The notes beneath the pieces are model-generated. The model saw nothing but the letters and a program-made list of their open reading frames with translations. It ran no database searches and had not been told where the DNA came from. Positions 26,875 through 35,700 of a stretch of DNA of 64,000 nucleotides are shown one piece after another; the first letter of the stretch is position 1; each line of letters begins with the position of its first letter. A program made the position numbers and the translations under genes. Source of the DNA: Arthrobacter sp. ES3-54 (GTDB taxonomy: Bacteria; Actinomycetota; Actinomycetes; Actinomycetales; Micrococcaceae); NCBI RefSeq assembly GCF_029504395.1, contig NZ_JAQFIF010000003.1, forward strand, positions 1 through 64,000. Reading direction: 5' to 3'.

Positions 26875-27993
26875 CTAGGAACGCTGTGGCGGTTTTGTAT
26901 AGATTGCACAGAGCTCCAGGAACCGGGTGTTGGCTTCCGCTTCGCCGATGCTGACCCGGACGCCCTCGTTGCCGAAGGCGCGCACGGACAAGGCTCGCTC
27001 GGCCGCCAGGGCGGCGAATTCCGCACTGTTTGCGCCCAGATTGAGCCAGACAAAGTTGCCCTGGGCCTCCGGAACGAACCATCCGAGCTCCCGCAGTCCG
27101 GCCGTGACCCGGTCCCGTTCGTCCACCAGGCTTTGTACCCTTTCTACAACGTCAGCGAAGTGCTCGATCGACGTGACGGCAGCAGTTTCCGCGATTTGGG
27201 AGACCGCGAAGGGTGTTGCGGCGACCCGCAGGTGCTGCGTTAGGTCGGGCCGGGAGACGCTGTAGCCCACGCGGAGTCCGGCGAGGCCGTGCGCCTTCGA
27301 GAACGTCCGCAGGACGACGACGTTGGGGTACTTGCGGTACATCGCGATGCCGTCCACAGCGTCGCCGGCCCGGACGAATTCCTGGTAGGCCTCGTCGATG
27401 ACCACCACGACGTCGGCCGGAACGGCGTTGATGAAGCGCTCCGTTTCTTCCGTGGTCAGGATGGGTCCGGTCGGGTTGTTGGGCGTGCACAGCAGGATCA
27501 TCCGGGTCCGGGCGGTCACTGCGGCGGCCATGGCGTCCAGGTCATGCCGCCCCTCGGCCGTCAGCGGGATCCGGACGCTCTCGGCGCCCGCCAGCCCAAC
27601 GCAGATCGGGTAGGCCTCGAAGGAGCGCCAGGCGTAGATGACTTCGTCGGTCTTGCCGTCGTCGTTCTGGCCGGCGAAGGTGGCCAGCAGCTGGTTGAGG
27701 GCGCCCAGGCTGCCGGCGCCCGTGACGATGTCCTCGGCGGGAACATCCAGGAAGCGGGCGAGCGATTCGCGCAGCTTGCTGCTGAGCGGATCGGGGTAGC
27801 GGTTGAAGTCGGTCTGCGCCGCGATGGCCTGCTGCACTGCAGGGATCGGGGGCAACGGGTTTTCGTTGGAGGACAGTTTGTAGCTGACCAGGCCTTCCAC
27901 GGGGGCGGGCGGTTTTCCGGCCGCGTAGCGGGGGAGGAGGTCTACCACCGGACGGGGCCTGATGCCCCCGGCCGGGTTCTCTGATGAAGTCAT
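26875..27993 (-). CDS. Aminotransferase, histidinol-phosphate/aromatic (HisC/Pat) family
   Basis: A 372-residue fold-type I PLP enzyme. It has KLSSNENPLPP (about 38-48), the TPNNPTG motif near residue 170, DEAYQEF (about 200) and the Schiff-base lysine in RTFSKAHGLAGLRVGY near residue 235. Family members act on histidinol phosphate or on aromatic amino acids (Pat). The lack of other his genes and the place upstream of a branched-chain/aromatic oxoacid dehydrogenase favour a catabolic or aromatic role. The ATG is 7 nt after TAGGCT (28001-28006, leftward), a leaderless configuration. 147 bases with a separate palindrome and promoter separate it from bkdA. Confidence 0.85.
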   Translation of the reverse strand: MTSSENPAGGIRPRPVVDLLPRYAAGKPPAPVEGLVSYKLSSNENPLPPIPAVQQAIAAQTDFNRYPDPLSSKLRESLARFLDVPAEDIVTGAGSLGALNQLLATFAGQNDDGKTDEVIYAWRSFEAYPICVGLAGAESVRIPLTAEGRHDLDAMAAAVTARTRMILLCTPNNPTGPILTTEETERFINAVPADVVVVIDEAYQEFVRAGDAVDGIAMYRKYPNVVVLRTFSKAHGLAGLRVGYSVSRPDLTQHLRVAATPFAVSQIAETAAVTSIEHFADVVERVQSLVDERDRVTAGLRELGWFVPEAQGNFVWLNLGANSAEFAALAAERALSVRAFGNEGVRVSIGEAEANTRFLELCAIYTKPPQRS

Positions 27994-28099
27994 GCCAACT
28001 AGCCTACTTCGGGTCGCTAGTGCTGTTGGGGGATGGCCGCTGCCGCAAGGGGGAAGATGGTCCCTGCCGCCGTCGCTGGGCGTATGACAGCATGGGGCC

Positions 28100-28486
28100 A
28101 TGCGCTCATTCATCGTACGAGTCATCATCAACGGGCTGGCCCTGTCAATCGCCTGCTGGATCCTCACCGGGCTGGATATTTCCACCCAGAGCGACGGCAC
28201 CATCAGCCTCATCCTGGGCTACCTGTTCATCGGCCTGATCTTTGGCCTGGTCAATGCCTTCGTCAAGCCAATCGTCAGCATCCTGTCGCTGCCGATCACC
28301 ATCCTGACCCTGGGCCTGTTCACGGTGGTCATCAACGCGGCGATGCTCTACCTGACGTCCTGGATCAGCGGTTACACCACCGTGCACTTCACCATCGACT
28401 CGTTCTTCTGGACGGCCGTGTTCGCCGCCATCATCATCAGCGCGGTGTCCCTCGTGGCCAGCTTCCTTCCCGCCCTCGACCGCTAG
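28100..28486 (+). CDS. Phage holin family (holin superfamily IV-like) membrane protein
   Basis: A 128-residue protein with four hydrophobic segments (about 3-20, 32-50, 58-80, 95-120). It carries the family pattern LGYLFIGLIFGLVNAFVKPIVSILSLPITILTLGLF, where PI-LPITILTLGLF is the hallmark of the widespread YvlD/mycobacterial 4-TMS group. Despite the name these are chromosomal membrane proteins, not part of a prophage. The last 50 bases overlap antisense with the hydrolase gene at 28437. Confidence 0.85.
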   Translation: MRSFIVRVIINGLALSIACWILTGLDISTQSDGTISLILGYLFIGLIFGLVNAFVKPIVSILSLPITILTLGLFTVVINAAMLYLTSWISGYTTVHFTIDSFFWTAVFAAIIISAVSLVASFLPALDR

Positions 28487-29954
28487 AGGCTCCCGGGCCG
28501 TGCCGCGGTCCCGGAGCCGCGGGCGGTCCGGGGGCTGCGGATGTTCCCGACTCTCCGGATGTTCCCAGCGGTGCCGGCATTCCTTGTGATGCCGGCCGGG
28601 CCTCGCGCCGGAGCGAGAACCGGGTCACCGTGGCCGCCCCGCCGGTTCCCACCACTGCGGCCAGCGCAGCTGTGGAATCCTGCAGCGTGTTGTCCCGACT
28701 TGCCGAGACGAGCGCGGCACCGTCCGCGTAATTCTCCAGCCGGTGCCCGGGACCCAGGCCGAAGTCCTGCAGCGGCGGCATTGCCAGCGGGTTGGTGAGG
28801 GTCACGGTCACCCGGTCCCTGGTGTCCGGGTTGGCCAGTCCGTCCGCTCCCGGCACCCAGTCCTGCTCGTGTTCCAGGTGCAGGCTGCGGATCCCCGGCC
28901 CCGGGCTGATACCGCCCACCGGCGAGCCCGCCGTCAGCACGAACTTGAGATCGTACTCGGCCAGGACCGCCCGGTCCTGGCCGAGGTTCATCGCGTGGAT
29001 CCCGCCCTGGCTGTAGCCGACAGCCACTAGCTGATCGCCGGCCTCGGCTCCGGCCTGCTCCAAAGCCTGCCGGATTGCGGCTGCCGTCCATGCCGAGTCG
29101 TAGCCCAGGGCCTCGGCGATTCCGGCGGGATCAAAGGGGTTGGTGCCTTCCGGCAGGCCGCCCTGCTGGGTTCCGGGGATGATGACCACCCACGCGGGCC
29201 GCGTGGCGCCGTCGACCTCGATGACTTCGATCCGGCCACCCTGCTCCCCCACCGCTCCGGCGCGCCGCAACAGCCCGGCGGGTGAGAGGTCGACGTCGGC
29301 CGAAAACGTCTCGCGGCCCGCGATGCTGACCGGCCGGGGCTTGAGGAACATGAGCCCCGGCGCGTCCGAGGCGTCCCGGACCAGGCGGCGGACGTCAGTG
29401 GGCCCGCTCAGGGCTCCGGCGACTGCGGCCAGGGGTCCGGGCAGGCCAAGCAGCACGGCGAGATTCCGGGGCGCCCTGGCGATCCAGTCTTCAACTATGC
29501 CGCGTACCCCCGGCAGGGCGAAGGGCTCCGGCGCTGCGCCGAATTCGGAGCCGTACTCGGAGCCGTGAAGCCCCATCCGCAGCAGCAGGGCATTCCGGGC
29601 TTCGGCGTATTCGTACTCGCGGTGGCTGGCGCGGACGTCGTCGCCGATGCGCTGGAGTTGTGACCGGACGCGGCCGACGTTCCGGCCGGCTTCCCCCACG
29701 GCAATGATGGCGTTGCTGCCGCTGGTGTAGGAATCGGACTGATAGGGGAAAAGTGCGCGCCGGGCGGCGTCGGCCTCCACTTCCACCGACTGCAGCTGCC
29801 GGACCAGCCCGTCCAGTGCCGCAGCACCTGCCAGCAGCTCCTCAAACTGGTAGCTCACCCCGCCGACTCCGCCCCGGATCCGCAGGCTGCCGTCAGCTGG
29901 CGGCGCCGAAACCCCCGGCGTGCCGCCGGAACCTGCCGGAGTCACGTCGGCCAT
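28437..29954 (-). CDS. Serine alpha/beta-hydrolase with N-terminal helical (WXG/LXG-like) region
   Basis: A 505-residue protein. Residues about 25-125 are helical (YQFEELLAGAAALDGLVRQL and onward), resembling ESX/LXG-type secretion domains. The C-terminal domain is an alpha/beta-hydrolase with nucleophile Ser315 in VGYSQGGIHAMN. Likely acid and base residues lie in EHEQDWVPGAD and GPGHRLENY. A Pro/Gly-rich, low-complexity tail follows. GYSQGG recalls PE-PPE/cutinase-like hydrolases rather than the GHSxG type. I chose the ATG at 29954, which overlaps the stop of the upstream small gene as TGATG; a longer frame has no support. It may be an exported lipase/esterase-like enzyme; the substrate is unknown. 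Confidence 0.75.
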   Translation of the reverse strand: MADVTPAGSGGTPGVSAPPADGSLRIRGGVGGVSYQFEELLAGAAALDGLVRQLQSVEVEADAARRALFPYQSDSYTSGSNAIIAVGEAGRNVGRVRSQLQRIGDDVRASHREYEYAEARNALLLRMGLHGSEYGSEFGAAPEPFALPGVRGIVEDWIARAPRNLAVLLGLPGPLAAVAGALSGPTDVRRLVRDASDAPGLMFLKPRPVSIAGRETFSADVDLSPAGLLRRAGAVGEQGGRIEVIEVDGATRPAWVVIIPGTQQGGLPEGTNPFDPAGIAEALGYDSAWTAAAIRQALEQAGAEAGDQLVAVGYSQGGIHAMNLGQDRAVLAEYDLKFVLTAGSPVGGISPGPGIRSLHLEHEQDWVPGADGLANPDTRDRVTVTLTNPLAMPPLQDFGLGPGHRLENYADGAALVSASRDNTLQDSTAALAAVVGTGGAATVTRFSLRREARPASQGMPAPLGTSGESGTSAAPGPPAAPGPRHGPGASSGRGREGSWPRGTPR

Positions 29955-30289
29955 CAGGGGCCCATCCGGTCCGCAGGCTGCGCCACGTTCCGGGCGTGCC
30001 GGAGCACCACGGCAACAGCATCGAGGAGCGAGTCCCGGCTTCGACGCAGCGCCGCCGCGTGCAGGGACAGGGCCAGCCGGTAGGCGCGGCCGGCCGGCGA
30101 CTGCCACGTGTGCAGCTCAAGGCGGGCGAGGGCGGCGAGCACCGCGTCCGCCTCATCGGCGCACCTCGCAATGCGCGCAGCGAGCTGCTGGACTTCATAA
30201 CTGCGTGACGCGCACTGGAGCGCATCGGCGGCCGTCACGCCAAGAACGGCCACGCTGCCTGCCGGTCCGTGCGTCATCCCGCTACTCAT
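29954..30289 (-). CDS. Small helical WXG100-like protein coupled to the hydrolase
   Basis: A 111-residue, almost wholly helical protein: a helix at about 20-55 (ALQCASRSYEVQQLAARIARC), a turn at HTWQSPAGRAYR (about 60-71), then a second long helix (LALSLHAAALRRSRDSLLDAVAVVL). The W-x-SPAG-x-x-Y turn between two helices is what WXG100 proteins of type VII secretion show. The stop overlaps the hydrolase ATG by one base, so the two are translationally coupled and probably partners. The ATG is 6 nt after TAGCGT (30296-30301, leftward), a leaderless start. Family membership is inference. Confidence 0.6.
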   Translation of the reverse strand: MSSGMTHGPAGSVAVLGVTAADALQCASRSYEVQQLAARIARCADEADAVLAALARLELHTWQSPAGRAYRLALSLHAAALRRSRDSLLDAVAVVLRHARNVAQPADRMGP

Positions 30290-30450
30290 GGACCGACGCT
30301 AACGGGCCGCCAGGGCTGGCTGAAGAGCGCCGACCGGCTATGTGGACAACGCCCCGGACAGCCATCCCGTACCGGTCGGCAAAGTCACACTGCAATGTCA
30401 TGGGACAGGCGCGCTTAAGGCCCGGCGGCACTTCGTGAAAGAATCGGCAC

Positions 30451-31893
30451 ATGCCTGAAACTGCCTCCACAGCTGATACCCGCACGCCGTCCGGACGCCT
30501 GGCCCTCGCCGCGTCCGACCACCAGATCGCGCTCGGCCCGCTGGATGGCCGCTACCAGTCCGCCGTCGCGCCGCTGGTGGACTACCTTTCCGAAGCGGCC
30601 CTGAACCGCGACCGCGTGGCCGTGGAGGTCGAGTGGCTGATCCACCTGACCGGCAACAGCGTCCTGCCCGGGGCCGGCCCGCTCACGGCGGAACAGCAGC
30701 AGCAGCTGCGCGCGATCGTCACGGAGTTCGACGCTGGCTCGGTCACCGAACTGGCCGAGATCGAGGCGGTGACGGTGCACGACGTCAAGGCCGTCGAGTA
30801 CTACATCGGCCGCCGCCTGCCCGGCATCGGGATCGATCACCTGACCGCCATGGTGCACTTCGGCTGCACCTCGGAAGACATCAACAACCTCTCCTACGCC
30901 CTGGGCGTCAAAGGGGCAGTGGAGGACGTCTGGCTGCCCGCGGCCCGCGCCCTGGTTGCCCAGATCAGCGCCATGGCCGAGGACAACCGCGCGGTGCCGA
31001 TGCTCTCCCGTACCCACGGCCAGCCCGCCACGCCCACCACGCTGGGCAAGGAAATGGCCGTCATTGCGCACCGGCTTGGCCGGCAGCTGGACCGGATTGC
31101 CCGGACCGAATACCTCGGCAAGATCAATGGCGCCACCGGCACCTACGCCGCCCACGTTGCCTCCGTCCCGGGCGCCGACTGGGAGCACGTCGCCAAGGGC
31201 TTCGTCGAAGGCCTTGGCCTGACCTGGAACCCGCTGACCACCCAGATCGAAAGCCACGACTGGCAGGCCGAACTCTATGCCGACGTCGCGCGTTTCAACC
31301 GCATCCTGCACAACGTCTGCACCGACATCTGGAGCTACATCTCGATCGGCTACTTCGTGCAGATTCCGGTGGCAGGCGCGACCGGTTCCTCGACCATGCC
31401 GCACAAGGTGAACCCAATCCGGTTCGAAAACGCCGAGGCCAACCTCGAGATCTCCTCGGGCTTGCTGGACGTGCTGGGCTCCACCTTGGTCACCTCCCGC
31501 TGGCAGCGCGACCTCACGGATTCCTCCTCGCAGCGCAACATCGGCGTGGCGTTCGGCCACTCGCTGCTCGCCATCTCCAACGTCGCCAAGGGTCTGGACC
31601 GGCTCAAGGTGGCCGAGGACGCGCTGGCCGCTGACCTGGACACCAACTGGGAAGTTCTCGGCGAGGCGATCCAGATGGTCATGCGCGCCGAGGCAATCGC
31701 CGGCGTCGAAGGCATGGAGAACCCGTACGAGCGGCTCAAGGACCTGACCCGAGGACAGCGAGTGGACGCTGCCCGGATGCAGGAATTCGTCCAGGGGCTC
31801 GGCCTGTCCCCCGACGCCGAAGCCCGGCTGCTGGCCCTGACCCCGGGCAAGTACACGGGCATCGCGGACCAGCTGGTGGACCACCTCAAGTGA
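30451..31893 (+). CDS. purB: Adenylosuccinate lyase
   Basis: Acts twice in purine synthesis, releasing fumarate from SAICAR and from adenylosuccinate. The 480-residue protein has the fumarase/lyase-superfamily signature GSSTMPHKVNPIRFENAEAN (about 311-330, with the catalytic serine loop). FGCTSEDINN (about 135) and RTHGQPATPTTLGKE are also present. At 480 residues it is the E. coli-type long form. The ATG follows AAGAAT by 6 nt, possibly leaderless. The stop overlaps the next start (GTGA). Confidence 0.95.
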   Translation: MPETASTADTRTPSGRLALAASDHQIALGPLDGRYQSAVAPLVDYLSEAALNRDRVAVEVEWLIHLTGNSVLPGAGPLTAEQQQQLRAIVTEFDAGSVTELAEIEAVTVHDVKAVEYYIGRRLPGIGIDHLTAMVHFGCTSEDINNLSYALGVKGAVEDVWLPAARALVAQISAMAEDNRAVPMLSRTHGQPATPTTLGKEMAVIAHRLGRQLDRIARTEYLGKINGATGTYAAHVASVPGADWEHVAKGFVEGLGLTWNPLTTQIESHDWQAELYADVARFNRILHNVCTDIWSYISIGYFVQIPVAGATGSSTMPHKVNPIRFENAEANLEISSGLLDVLGSTLVTSRWQRDLTDSSSQRNIGVAFGHSLLAISNVAKGLDRLKVAEDALAADLDTNWEVLGEAIQMVMRAEAIAGVEGMENPYERLKDLTRGQRVDAARMQEFVQGLGLSPDAEARLLALTPGKYTGIADQLVDHLK

Positions 31894-32561
31894 GGCTCCT
31901 GCTCATTCGGCACGGGCAGACGCCCGGGAACGTCCTCGGCCAGCTGGACACCGCCCACCCGGGGCCCGGGCTCACAGAGCTCGGCGAACGGCAGGCTGAG
32001 GCCTTGTCCCGCGCCCTGGCGAACGAGCGGATCCATGCCCTCTACGCTTCCACCCTGATCCGGACGCAGATCACGGCCGCGCCCCTCGCCCGGGTGCATG
32101 GGCTGGAAACCGCGGTGCTGCAGGGCATTCACGAGATCGAAGCCGGGGCGCTGGAGAAGCTGACGGACCACGAATCGCACAAGCGGTACCTGGGCACCAT
32201 TTTTTCCTGGGCGGACGGCGACCTGGGCCGCCGGATGCCTGCCGGTCCCAGCGGGCGGGACTTCTTCGACCGGTACGACGCCGCGATCGCCACAATAGCG
32301 GCCCGGGGCAACGGAGCGGGAGACTCAGAATCCGTGGCCGTGGTCAGCCACGGTGCCGCCATCCGGGTGTGGGCCGGCCTGCGGGCGGGCAACATCGAAC
32401 CGGACTTTGCCATGAGGCATGTGCTGGACAACACCGGAATCGTGGCGCTGGACGGCGATCCCGACAACGGCTGGGAGCTCATCCACTGGGACGACAGCCC
32501 CGTGGGCGGCCTGGCCCTGGCGGACCCGACGGCGGAGGATCCCACCGGCCGTCCGGCGTAG
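31890..32561 (+). CDS. Histidine phosphatase (phosphoglycerate-mutase-like) family protein
   Basis: A 223-residue phosphatase. The catalytic RHG motif LLIRHGQTPGN carries the phospho-accepting His at residue 8, and the second conserved histidine lies in VVSHGAAIRVW near residue 152. The superfamily covers mutases and many small-molecule phosphatases, so the substrate is open. The GTG start overlaps the purB stop by three bases, indicating coupled expression. Confidence 0.88.
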   Translation: MRLLLIRHGQTPGNVLGQLDTAHPGPGLTELGERQAEALSRALANERIHALYASTLIRTQITAAPLARVHGLETAVLQGIHEIEAGALEKLTDHESHKRYLGTIFSWADGDLGRRMPAGPSGRDFFDRYDAAIATIAARGNGAGDSESVAVVSHGAAIRVWAGLRAGNIEPDFAMRHVLDNTGIVALDGDPDNGWELIHWDDSPVGGLALADPTAEDPTGRPA

Positions 32562-32701
32562 CGGGCCGGTCCCCGGCGGGGCGGAACTTGCCTGCCGGGA
32601 CTGGACTGCCCACCGGAACGCGGCGATGATGAAAACAGGCGTGGGGACAGGATGGTCGGCCGCGGCAAGCGGTTGAGCCCGCGCTGTGGAGGCGCAGGTG
32701 C

Positions 32702-35700
32702 ATGTCACGCAAATCGGTACACCCGGGGCATGCTCGCGCCAGCGTCTTCCACGGCTTCGATGAACAGTTCCTGGCGGCCTACTACGAGCACGCTGCGCCG
32801 GAGGACCTCCAAGGCTACAGTCCCGAAAACCTCGAGCAGCGGTCCAGGCACCATGCCAAACTGGCCGACCGCCGCCCGGCAGGCACTGCGGCCGTCGACA
32901 TCCTGAACGAAAGCGACGCCAGCGTCCTGCTGGTGGTTGCAGACGCCACACCGCAACTGATCCATTCGCTCACCGCGGAACTGGGCCGCCAAAACGAGTC
33001 CATTCGGTTACTGGTGCATCCCAATTTTCTGGTGCGGCGGGATACGCGGACTGATCAGTTACTGGAAGTACGGCATGGGTCTTCGCAGTCCGGACCGACG
33101 GGCCGAATTGCCGGCATCCCGGGCGCCGCGGCGACTGGCACCGTCCAGGACCCGCCGGGGTGGAGATCCGAAACGTGGGTGGCGGCAGAGATCGGCCGCC
33201 TGCCGGGCTCACGGGCCATCGCTGAGCTCACCGCGAACGTGCGGCGTGTCCTGGCGGACGTCCAGTTGGTCGCTGATGACACCCCCGCCATCCACGCCCG
33301 GCTCGCCCGCACCATCAACTCCCTGGACCTGCTGCCCGCCGGCACGGTTCCGACTCCGGAGCAGCTCGGTGAGCTCTTGGACTGGCTGGATCGCGGCAAC
33401 TTCACGTTTTTGGGATACAGCGAATATGAATATTCGACGGCGGAGGGCACGGACCTGGCGTTGCGGCCCGGCACGGGGCTGGGCTTGCTCAGGGACGGGC
33501 GGCCGGAGGCCCGCCAGCCCGTCACCGGGCTACCCCATTCACAGGTTCTCACGCTCTCCATTTCGGATCTGAGGTCGTCCGTTCCCCGCCCGGCCTACCT
33601 GGATGAAATCCTCGTCCGGACCTTCGGCAGCGCAGGGACGGCCACAGGAGAAGTACGGTTCGTGGGCCTCTTCACCCCGGGCGCCACGGGCCGGTCCGTG
33701 CGGCGCATCCCGGTCATCCGGGACAAGGTACGCGCCGTCCAGGAACGCTTCGGCTTCACCGAGGCCTCCCACCAGGGCAAACAGCTTCTCACCGTCCTCG
33801 AGTCCTTCCCCTTGGACGAGCTGTTCCACCGGGACCTGGATGAACTTTCCGGGCTGGCCCGTGAGATCCTGCTCCTGCAGGCCCAACACCAAACACGGGT
33901 GTTCCTGCGCTCTGACAGCTACGGCCGCTTCATGACCGCCCTGATGTTCCTCCCCCGGCACAGGTACAGCACAACCGTCCGCCTCCGGATCGAACACGAA
34001 CTCAAACAGGCTTTCAAGTCCTCCTCGCTCGAATTTGAAGTCCGGCTCAGTGAATCCCCTATGGCCCGCGTGTTCTTCCGGATACTGCTGCCTGCCGGGA
34101 GGATGCCGGACGTCGATCCCGCTGCGGTGGAGCGGAGACTTATCAGTGCGACGCGGAGCTGGGCCGAGGGCCTGGACGAGGCGCTCCGTGACAGGTTGCC
34201 GTCCGCGGAAGCCAGCCGGTTGTCGGCGCTGTGGTCCGCCGCCTTCCCAGCCAGCTACCGGGCTGATTTCGAAGTCGAGGACGCAGTTGAGGACATCAGG
34301 CGGTTCGAGCAGTTCGATCTCGACGGCATGGGCGGACGGCCGCTGAATGATCCGCACCTGTCTGTATATGTCCGCGCCGATGCCTCCCCGACGCTGGCCG
34401 AAGACGCACGGATCCGGCTTTACCTGACTGCGGCCCATAGCCTGACGCGGATCCTGCCGTTCTTCCACAACCTCGGGCTGGAGGTGCTGAACCAACGGCC
34501 CTTCGATGTGGTGCGCGGGAGCGACAGGCCTCTGTTCCTCTATGACCTTGGCGTCCGGTACCCAGCCGGCGTGGATCCGGCCCGGACCAGCGGGCTGCTG
34601 GGGGATGCCTTCGGAGCTGCCATGCGTGGGGACTCCGAATCGGATCGCTTTGACGGCCTCGTCCTCCGGGAGGGCATCGAATGGCGCCAGGCGGCAATCC
34701 TGCGCGGCTATGCCAAGTACCTGCAGCAATTGGGCACGACGACCTCATACGGCTTTATGGCCGATACCCTGCTGGGCAATGTCCGGGCAACCCACGCGCT
34801 CCTAGCGCTATTCAGGGCCAAGTTCGATCCCGATCTGGAGGCGTCACGCCGGTTCGGAGACACCGACACGGCTCGGAGGGATCTGCTTGGTGCGATCGAC
34901 GACATTCCCGTCCTCGACGCCGACCGGCTGCTGCGCACCTTCATGAACCTGGTGGAATCCACGCTCCGCACTAACTACTTCCAGGCCAGGCCCCACCTGA
35001 GTTTCAAGCTGAACCCTTCCGCCATCGCGGGTGCGCCGTTTCCCCGTCCCAAATACGAAATCTGGGTGTACTCGCCCCGCGTCGAAGGCGTCCACCTGCG
35101 CTTCGGGGCACTGGCCAGGGGTGGGCTGCGTTGGTCCGACCGAAGCGAGGATTTCCGCACCGAGGTTCTTGGCCTGGTCAAGGCGCAGAACGTAAAGAAC
35201 TCGGTGATCGTGCCCACCGGCGCCAAGGGCGGTTTTTATCCCAAACAGTTGCCGGACCCGTCCTTGGACCGCGACGCTTGGCTGACGGAGGGCTTGGAAT
35301 GCTACCGGATCTTCGTCCGCGGGCTGCTGGACGTCACCGACAACCTGGTCACCACCGTGCACGGCGAAACAGTGGTGACTCCGGCCGGCGTGGTGCGGCA
35401 GGACGTCGACGACTATTACCTCGTGGTGGCGGCGGACAAGGGAACAGCGTCATTTTCCGACGCTGCGAACGCGGTGGCCGAGGAGTACGGCTTCTGGCTG
35501 GGCGATGCCTTCGCATCCGGCGGGACCGTGGGCTATGACCATAAGCAGATGGGCATCACGGCACGCGGGGCCTGGGAATCGGTGAAACACCATTTCCGCG
35601 AACTCGGGATGGACAGCCAGGAAGAGGACTTCACAGTTGCCGGCATCGGCGATATGGGCGGCGACGTCTTTGGGAACGGGATGCTTCTCTCCCGCCACAT

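Noticed and set aside
28100-28486. Holin-like gene as evidence of a prophage
   Set aside because: No lysin, integrase or structural phage genes are nearby, and this family is common as a chromosomal membrane protein.
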